Assembly: GCA_018895795.1 (NCBI GenBank)
Contig: JAHINZ010000009.1
Coordinates: 1 to 10,031 of the forward strand
DNA length: 10,031 nt
Reading direction: 5' to 3'
Origin: Alphaproteobacteria bacterium
GTDB taxonomy: Bacteria > Pseudomonadota > Alphaproteobacteria > Caulobacterales > Caulobacteraceae
How positions within the stretch are numbered: position 1 is the first letter of the stretch; the number at the start of each line of letters is the position of its first letter. The notes under the pieces were generated by a model. That model ran no database searches. It saw nothing but the letters and a program-made list of their open reading frames with translations, and was not told the origin of the DNA. A program made the translations under genes and the position numbers. Below, piece by piece: positions 5,690 to 10,031 of the stretch.

Positions 5690-6570
5690 CGCTCGACCGG
5701 CAGGTTGCGTAGCGTCCAGTCCTCGAACGAGCCGTCATAGAGCACCGCCTCGACCCCGGCCGCGCGGGCGGCCAGCAGTACGGCTGTGCCCTGCTGGCCG
5801 ATGTGGCAATAGACGATGGCCGTGTCGCCGGGCTTGACCCCCGCCTTCTGGAACAACGCCAGCAGCGCCTCGGGCCGCTTCAAGGTCAGGTCGTCGTTGG
5901 TGATGCTGGTGAACGGCAGGCTGAGCGCGCCCGGGATGTGGCCGCGCCCCATGCTATTGTGCGCGCCTGAGGGCATCAGCCCGTCGTAGAAGACCTGCGC
6001 CCGAGCGTCGATAAGGGCATAGCCGGGCTTGCCGGCATTGGCTCGGACATAGTCGGCGTCGACCACGGTCGGGCGAAGGTGAAGCGGCGCGAGCGAGCCG
6101 GGCTTGGCTGCCGAGACCACCTTGGTCGTCACCGCCCCGCCCGCGCGTCGCCACGTCTTGATTCCGCCATCCAGCAGGCCGGCGCGCGCGCCCAGCCCAG
6201 CGCTCTGCAGCGTGAACAGCACCCGCGTCGCCGACGAGACCCAGTCGCTGCCGAAATAGACCACCACTCGCGAGTGGTCGGTGACACCAAGGACCCGCAG
6301 GCGCTCGCGAAGATCCTCGGCCGACGGCAGTTGCAGGCTAAGGTCGCCGGCGTCGACGGCGAGATCGGTCTGACGGACGAAGCGCGCCCCGGGGATATGA
6401 CCGGCCTTGTACTCGTCCTCGTCGCCGACGTGCAACAGCAGCAGGTCGGGATCCTTAAGGTGGCTCTTCAGCCAGTCGGCCGAGACCGTCACCGCTTCTC
6501 GCGTCGCGGCCTGAGCCCCGCCCGTCATCAGCACGGCCGCCACCGCCATCGCTAGAACCCGCTGTTGCAT
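5686..6570 (-). CDS. Secreted two-domain sulfurtransferase (rhodanese/MST type)
   Basis: This 294-residue protein has a signal peptide (about residues 1-21, hydrophobic core LAMAVAAVLM, cleavage likely after AQA), so it should act in the periplasm. Two rhodanese domains follow. The N-terminal domain (about 28-145) has the CH2A-type segment DEDEYKAGHIPGA (50-62) but no catalytic Cys; its loop reads YFGSDWVSS. The C-terminal domain (about 166-290) has LIDARAQVFYDG (187-197), GRGHIPGALSLPF (208-220) and the active loop YCHIGQQGT with catalytic C255. This arrangement is that of thiosulfate and 3-mercaptopyruvate sulfurtransferases; the CHIGQQGT loop does not decide the donor by itself. ATG 6570 is preceded by a GGGAGAGAG ribosome binding site; upstream in-frame codons lack one and would precede the signal peptide. 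It is the first gene of the five-gene sulfur operon and faces the divergent histidine kinase. Confidence 0.92.
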   Translation of the reverse strand: MQQRVLAMAVAAVLMTGGAQAATREAVTVSADWLKSHLKDPDLLLLHVGDEDEYKAGHIPGARFVRQTDLAVDAGDLSLQLPSAEDLRERLRVLGVTDHSRVVVYFGSDWVSSATRVLFTLQSAGLGARAGLLDGGIKTWRRAGGAVTTKVVSAAKPGSLAPLHLRPTVVDADYVRANAGKPGYALIDARAQVFYDGLMPSGAHNSMGRGHIPGALSLPFTSITNDDLTLKRPEALLALFQKAGVKPGDTAIVYCHIGQQGTAVLLAARAAGVEAVLYDGSFEDWTLRNLPVER

Positions 6571-6625
6571 GGTCTCTCTCCCTCTCCGGTTGGGCCATGG
6601 ATAGGGTTGCAGCGAGCAGCGTGAC

Positions 6626-6665
6626 CTTTGGCGCGACGAAAGCGTCCCTGGTCCGACGAAACGGT
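6626..6665 (-). promoter_or_regulatory. 20-bp tandem imperfect repeat, candidate LytTR operator
   Basis: Read on the minus strand, two adjacent 20-base units (6665-6646 and 6645-6626) agree at 14 of 20 positions. Both contain TTTCGTCG and begin ACCGTTTCG and ACGCTTTCG respectively. Spacing of about two helical turns between direct repeats is the usual layout of LytTR-domain binding sites. ACCGTTTCG fits eight of nine positions of the general LytTR consensus as I recall it ([TA][AC][CA]GTTN[AG][TG]); the second unit fits less well. The repeat lies between the sulfur operon and the two-component genes. If CTATCC at 6604-6599 is the -10 element of the sulfur operon, the repeat would be centred near -55. 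This is a sequence-based prediction only. Confidence 0.45.
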
Positions 6666-6720
6666 TTTGGACGGGATGAGCCGCCGTGCGCGCGAACACG
6701 GGCTCTGCTAGCTTGGCGGC

Positions 6721-7914
6721 ATGGCGACGCTCGACGACGATCTCCGCACCCGCTTGCCGCGCGGGGTGCTTTCCGACATGGGCGGCTGGACGCTCTATCA
6801 GAGCTTCCGCACCTTCACCTGGCCGTGGCTGCTACGCCGGGGGACCGTGTTCTGGCCGCTGGCCCTGGCGGCCGGCTCGGCCTTCGCGGCCTATCACGCC
6901 TCAACCATGGGCGCGTGGAGTGACTGGCCGCCCTTGGCCTGGCGCGCCTGCCTGGCGGGCTTGGCGACCGTCACCCTAGGGCCGGCGCTCGCGACCCTGG
7001 TCCGCCATCTGCGCCCGCCGCTGATCCTGGAGCGCGTGCTGGTCATTGCCGCGATCGGCCTTGGCCTATGGATCGGCTTGGTCGCGCTCTCGTGGGCGTC
7101 GCACTATCACGACCACATCATGGCTCGCTATTCCGGCCGATCGATGAAGGTCGGCGCCTTCGCCAAGGCCTTTTCGCAGATCCTGCGCGCCAGCATCGAT
7201 ACATCGGTCTTCGTCTGGATCTTCGCCGGCGGCGGCCTGGCGACAATCTACTATCTGGGCGAGCGGCGGCGTCTGGCCCAGTACGCGACTCAGCGGCAGC
7301 TGGAGACCCTTCGCGCCGAGCGCAACGCCGCCGACATGCGGCTGGCCGTGCTGCAGGCCCAGGTCGAGCCGCACTTTCTATTCAACACCTTGGCGTCGGT
7401 GCGCTCGCTGATCATCGGCGAACCGGCCCGCGCGGCCCAGACCATCGACGCTCTGGCCAGCTACTTGCGCGTCGCCCTGCCACGCCTGAGGGAGGACCGA
7501 ATCCAGGACGCCACCTTGGACCGCCAGATCGACCTGTGCCTGGGCTATCTCGACTTGATGCGCGTCCGGATGGCCGGACGGCTGTCGGTACGGGTCGAGG
7601 TCGAAGCAGGCGTCCGCGCCCTGCCCTTCCCGCCGCTGATCCTGCTGACCCTGGTCGAGAACGCCGTCACCCACGGCGTCGAGCCCAAGCCCGGCCCCGG
7701 CGAGATCGCCATCCTGGCGCGGGTCGAGGGCGATGAGCTGACCGTCGCGATCGAGGACGACGGGGCCGGCCTGACACAAGGGATCACGCCGGGCCTTGGC
7801 TTGGCCAACGTCCGCGCCCAGTTACAGAACCTGTTCGGTGACCGCGCGAGCCTGGAGGTGACCTCCCGCCCCGCTGGCGGCGTCAACGCTAGCATCCGCG
7901 TGCCGATCGCATGA
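6721..7914 (+). CDS. LytS/AlgZ-type membrane sensor histidine kinase
   Basis: This 397-residue inner-membrane sensor kinase belongs to the His_kinase (PF06580-like) class that pairs with LytTR regulators. The N-terminal half has about four hydrophobic segments (near residues 43-61, 73-93, 103-125 and 161-181) with a short extracytoplasmic loop rich in His and Tyr (SHYHDH, 127-132). A coiled linker (182-215) follows. The phosphoacceptor is H218 in QAQVEPHFLFNTL. The ATPase domain shows LVENAVTHG (N-box, 311-319), EDDGAG (345-350) and GLGLANV (358-364). There is no separate ligand-binding domain, so any signal must be sensed by the membrane part. ATG 6721 has only a poor ribosome binding site (GGCGG); an ATG at 6778 is possible but no better. 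The gene ends in an ATGA overlap with the regulator. Confidence 0.92.
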   Translation: MATLDDDLRTRLPRGVLSDMGGWTLYQSFRTFTWPWLLRRGTVFWPLALAAGSAFAAYHASTMGAWSDWPPLAWRACLAGLATVTLGPALATLVRHLRPPLILERVLVIAAIGLGLWIGLVALSWASHYHDHIMARYSGRSMKVGAFAKAFSQILRASIDTSVFVWIFAGGGLATIYYLGERRRLAQYATQRQLETLRAERNAADMRLAVLQAQVEPHFLFNTLASVRSLIIGEPARAAQTIDALASYLRVALPRLREDRIQDATLDRQIDLCLGYLDLMRVRMAGRLSVRVEVEAGVRALPFPPLILLTLVENAVTHGVEPKPGPGEIAILARVEGDELTVAIEDDGAGLTQGITPGLGLANVRAQLQNLFGDRASLEVTSRPAGGVNASIRVPIA

Positions 7915-8657
7915 CCTTCACCGCCCTCATCGCCGAGGACGAGGCTCCGCAGCGCCAGGAGCTGCGCGCCATGCTGGCCGAGCTCTGGCCCGAGCTGACC
8001 GTCATCGCCGAGTGCGAGGATGGCCTCGATGCGCTGGAGGCCTGGTCTGCGCGGCCTCCGAACGTCGCCTTCCTCGACATCCGCATGCCGGGCCTCAGCG
8101 GCCTGGAGGTGGCGCGACAGGCGCCGGAGACAGCGCAGGTCGTCTTTGTCACCGCCTATGACGAGTTCGCCATAAAGGCCTTCGAGGCCGGCGCCATCGA
8201 CTACCTTCTCAAGCCCATCCGCGCCGATCGCCTGGCCGAGACCGTGGCGCGCTTGCGAGCCCGCCGTACGGCGCCCAGGATCAACATGGCCGCCTTGGCC
8301 GAGGCCCTAGCCGGCCAACTTGCACCCAAGCGGACGATCAGCTGGATCACCGCCAGCGTCGGCGAGGTCGTGAAGATGATCGCCATCGACGACGTCCTCT
8401 TCTTCCAGTCGGAGGACAAGTACACCCGCGTCGCCACCGCCTCGGAGTCGGCCCACATTCGCACACCGCTGAAAGACTTGACCGCCCAGTTGGATCCAGA
8501 GGTCTTCTGGCGCGTGCACCGTAACGCCATCGTCCGTGTCGCCGCGATCCGCCAGATCAAGCCTGACGAGGACGGGCGGCTAAGCGTCTGGCTCAAGGGC
8601 GTCGCCCAGCCGCTTCGGGTCAGTGACGCGTTCCGTCACCGTTTTCGGGCGATGTGA
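7911..8657 (+). CDS. LytTR-family response regulator
   Basis: This 248-residue cytoplasmic DNA-binding regulator has a receiver domain (about residues 3-117) with acidic residues E9 and D10, phospho-acceptor D56 in FLDIRMPGLSG, switch residue T81 in VTAYDEFAIKAF, and K101 in LLKPI. After a linker with NMAALAEALAGQL comes a LytTR domain (about 148-246): IAIDDVLFFQSEDKYTRV (157-174), RTPLKDLTAQLD (184-195), FWRVHRNAIVRVAAI (199-213) and a final LRVSDAFRHRF. LytTR domains bind tandem direct repeats about two helical turns apart. The gene overlaps the kinase by four bases, so the pair is a two-component system. The divergent sulfur operon and the repeat between them are the obvious candidate targets. 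An IS110 element lies directly downstream. Confidence 0.94.
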   Translation: MTFTALIAEDEAPQRQELRAMLAELWPELTVIAECEDGLDALEAWSARPPNVAFLDIRMPGLSGLEVARQAPETAQVVFVTAYDEFAIKAFEAGAIDYLLKPIRADRLAETVARLRARRTAPRINMAALAEALAGQLAPKRTISWITASVGEVVKMIAIDDVLFFQSEDKYTRVATASESAHIRTPLKDLTAQLDPEVFWRVHRNAIVRVAAIRQIKPDEDGRLSVWLKGVAQPLRVSDAFRHRFRAM

Positions 8658-8763
8658 AGCCTAGACTTTCCGACCAGATCCCTGGCGATGGGGTGGACGC
8701 CCCCCGACGGCGTCGATGTGCCAAAGTGGAGGTGTTTAGAACGCCACTGCAAAGGAGGCGTCC
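8658..8763 (+). other. Left non-coding part of the IS110 element, with hairpin
   Basis: These 106 bases separate the regulator stop from the transposase start. They hold an inverted repeat GACGCC/GGCGTC (8696-8701 and 8709-8714) with a seven-base loop. It may be a terminator without a T run for the regulator gene, or part of the element's left end. A strong ribosome binding site for the transposase is at 8751-8758. The exact left boundary of the element cannot be fixed from one copy. Confidence 0.45.
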
Positions 8764-9789
8764 GTGGAAGAAGTTATCACAATCGGGCTCGACTTGGCCA
8801 AGTCGGTCTTTCAGGCGCATGGCGCGGATCGAGCCGGCGGCGTGGTCTTCCGCAAGAAGCTGCGACGAGAACAACTGCTGGCGTTCTTCGCCAGCCAGCC
8901 ACGCTGCCTGGTGGCGATGGAGGCTTGCGCCAGCGCCCACTATTGGGCGCGTGAGATCGGCGCCCTGGGCCACGAGATCCGTCTCATCCCGCCAGCCTAT
9001 GTGAAGCCGTTCGTGAAACGGCAGAAGAACGACATGGCCGATGCCGAAGCTATTTGCGAAGCAGCGCAGCGGCCCACGATGCGGTTTGTCACGCCCAAGA
9101 GCGCGGAGGCCCAGGGCTCGGCCGTGGTGTTCCGCACCCGCGACCTGCTGATCAGGCAACGCACCCAGCTGATCAATGTGCTGCGGGGCCATCTGGCGGA
9201 GTTTGGCTTCGTGGTCCGGCAAGGTGCGGCGCACACTGCCAGGCTGATCGATGTGGTCGACGACCCGGGCAGCGATCTGCCCGCCGAGGCGCGGCCGGTG
9301 TTGGCCATCATCGCCCAAAGCCTGCGAGCCCTAAAGGGCCAGATCGCGCAGTTGGATAGCGAGATTGCCGCGCGGGCCAAGCGCGATCCGGTCGCCAGGC
9401 GGCTGATGACCATCCCTGGCGTTGGACCCGTCGTCGCCACCGCGCTGGTGGCGCTGGCGCCGGCGGCCCACACCTTCAAACGTGGGCGTGACTTCGCCGC
9501 CTGGGTGGGCCTCACGCCACGGCAGCACTCGAGCGGCGGCAAGGAGCGACTGGGGCGAACCAGCAAGATGGGTGAGCGCAGTCTGCGACGACTGCTCATC
9601 CTAGGCGCCAGCTCCGCAGCGAGGGCGGCGGGCCGCGAGTCCGCTCCTGCCAACCCATGGCTGACGAGCTTGCTGGCCCGAAAGCCGCGGATGCTGGTCA
9701 CCGTGGCGTTGGCCAACAGGATGGCGAGGATCGTCTGGGCGCTGACGGCGCATGGAGGAACCTACAGAGCTCCGGCCATGGCGGTCTAA
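8764..9789 (+). CDS. IS110-family transposase (DEDD/Tnp_20 recombinase)
   Basis: This 341-residue recombinase is full length for the family (about 310-410). The N-terminal RuvC-like domain has the DEDD residues D10 (IGLDLAKSVF), E53 (VAMEAC), and D90 and D93 (QKNDMADAEAI). A helical linker spans about residues 110-205. The C-terminal Tnp_20 domain contains a helix-hairpin-helix (IPGVGPVVATALVAL, 217-231), FAAWVGLTPRQHSSGGKERLG (244-264) with the predicted nucleophile serine at S256 or S257, and the conserved LGRTSKMGERSLRRLLI. GTG 8764 is the start, five bases after GGAGG within AAAGGAGG (8751-8758). No frameshift or stop is present, so the enzyme could be active. IS110 enzymes cut and join DNA guided by an element-encoded bridge RNA. 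Confidence 0.96.
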   Translation: MEEVITIGLDLAKSVFQAHGADRAGGVVFRKKLRREQLLAFFASQPRCLVAMEACASAHYWAREIGALGHEIRLIPPAYVKPFVKRQKNDMADAEAICEAAQRPTMRFVTPKSAEAQGSAVVFRTRDLLIRQRTQLINVLRGHLAEFGFVVRQGAAHTARLIDVVDDPGSDLPAEARPVLAIIAQSLRALKGQIAQLDSEIAARAKRDPVARRLMTIPGVGPVVATALVALAPAAHTFKRGRDFAAWVGLTPRQHSSGGKERLGRTSKMGERSLRRLLILGASSAARAAGRESAPANPWLTSLLARKPRMLVTVALANRMARIVWALTAHGGTYRAPAMAV

Positions 9790-10031
9790 CCGCCAGGGTC
9801 TGAGGCGTCGGAGAGGCAAAGGTCAGACGAGAGGTATGGCGCAACGGTCAGAAGACGGGGTCGGGAAAACCAGTGAAGAGTCCGAGCGCCTCGAGCGCGC
9901 CTTAGCGGTCTGGACCCGATCCGCGATCTCCATACAGGCCAGCGGCGTGTGAACAGCCGCATCAACAGGCCCGACACACGGAAGCACCTGAACCGACCGC
10001 GTCAGAAATCTCGAAAAGCCACGTGCCTCGA
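9790..10031 (+). ncRNA. Candidate bridge (seek) RNA region of the IS110 element
   Basis: This right flank lacks a convincing protein gene although short frames are open. It can form several hairpins: GTCTGA/TCAGAC (9798-9803 and 9823-9828) enclosing a 19-base loop that could be a target- or donor-pairing loop, and GCGGC/GCCGC (9942-9946 and 9956-9960) with a nine-base loop. The direct repeat ACAGGCC (9934-9940 and 9965-9971) flanks the second hairpin. In the IS1111 subgroup the guide RNA is encoded at this place. The RNA ends are unknown and the window stops before the element's end, so the call rests on position and structure only. Confidence 0.4.

Larger units (their letters stand above)
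8658..10031 (+). mobile_element. IS110-family insertion sequence (right end beyond window)
   Basis: The element comprises an intact DEDD-type transposase gene, a short left flank (at most 106 bases) and a right non-coding flank of at least 242 bases. A short left and long right flank is the arrangement of the IS1111 subgroup, in which the guide RNA is encoded downstream of the transposase. IS110 elements move by a circular intermediate and usually lack terminal inverted repeats and target duplications, so the ends cannot be located by those signs. The left end lies somewhere in 8658-8763; the right end is not in the window. Confidence 0.75.

Noticed and set aside
9752..9977. Short open frames on both strands overlapping the transposase 3' end and flank
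   Set aside because: They overlap the transposase and a structured non-coding flank and show no motifs; regarded as chance frames.
1..10031. CRISPR arrays, rRNA genes and toxin-antitoxin pairs
   Set aside because: No regularly spaced repeats, rRNA-like segments or recognisable toxin or antitoxin sequences were found on either strand.

Overview
The window looks like chromosomal DNA of a GC-rich alphaproteobacterium, most likely in the Caulobacterales. That placement rests on strong GC bias at third codon positions, the tRNA-Arg(CCU) sequence and the style of the proteins. It is an inference, because no 16S rRNA or other marker is present.

Layout from left to right. (1) Bases 1-1082, minus strand: the first 360 codons of a DctA-type C4-dicarboxylate transporter whose 3' end lies outside the window. 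(2) Bases 1154-1230, plus strand: tRNA-Arg(CCU) with an encoded CCA. (3) Bases 1231-1707: mostly non-coding, with one well-placed ribosome binding site in front of a 22-codon ORF and a near-perfect FNR/FixK box at 1596-1609. (4) Bases 1708-2540, plus strand: an OsmC-fold protein lacking the second family cysteine, then a DUF302 protein; this pair is probably oxygen-regulated. (5) Bases 2741-6570, minus strand: a tightly overlapping five-gene sulfur operon. In transcription order it encodes a secreted two-domain sulfurtransferase, two half-size YeeE/YedE membrane proteins, an exported rhodanese-like protein with Ser in place of the catalytic Cys, and a PLP enzyme resembling the sulfurase domain of molybdenum-cofactor sulfurases. 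Every junction overlaps by 4 or 7 bases. (6) Bases 6571-6720: a 150-base divergent promoter region with a 20-bp tandem imperfect repeat resembling LytTR operators. (7) Bases 6721-8657, plus strand: a LytS/AlgZ-type histidine kinase and a LytTR response regulator, overlapping by 4 bases. (8) Bases about 8658-10031: an IS110-family insertion sequence with an intact GTG-started transposase and a long 3' non-coding stretch that probably encodes a bridge (seek) RNA; its right end lies beyond the window.

Working model (inference): the membrane sensor and LytTR regulator control the divergent sulfur operon through the tandem repeat. Periplasmic sulfurtransferases handle sulfane sulfur such as thiosulfate, persulfide or mercaptopyruvate. 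The split YeeE/YedE pair moves a sulfur species across the inner membrane, and the MOCOS-like enzyme handles sulfur in the cytoplasm, possibly for cofactor sulfuration. The individual families are known; this combination with a LytTR two-component system and a MOSC-less MOCOS-like enzyme is the best candidate here for an undescribed system.
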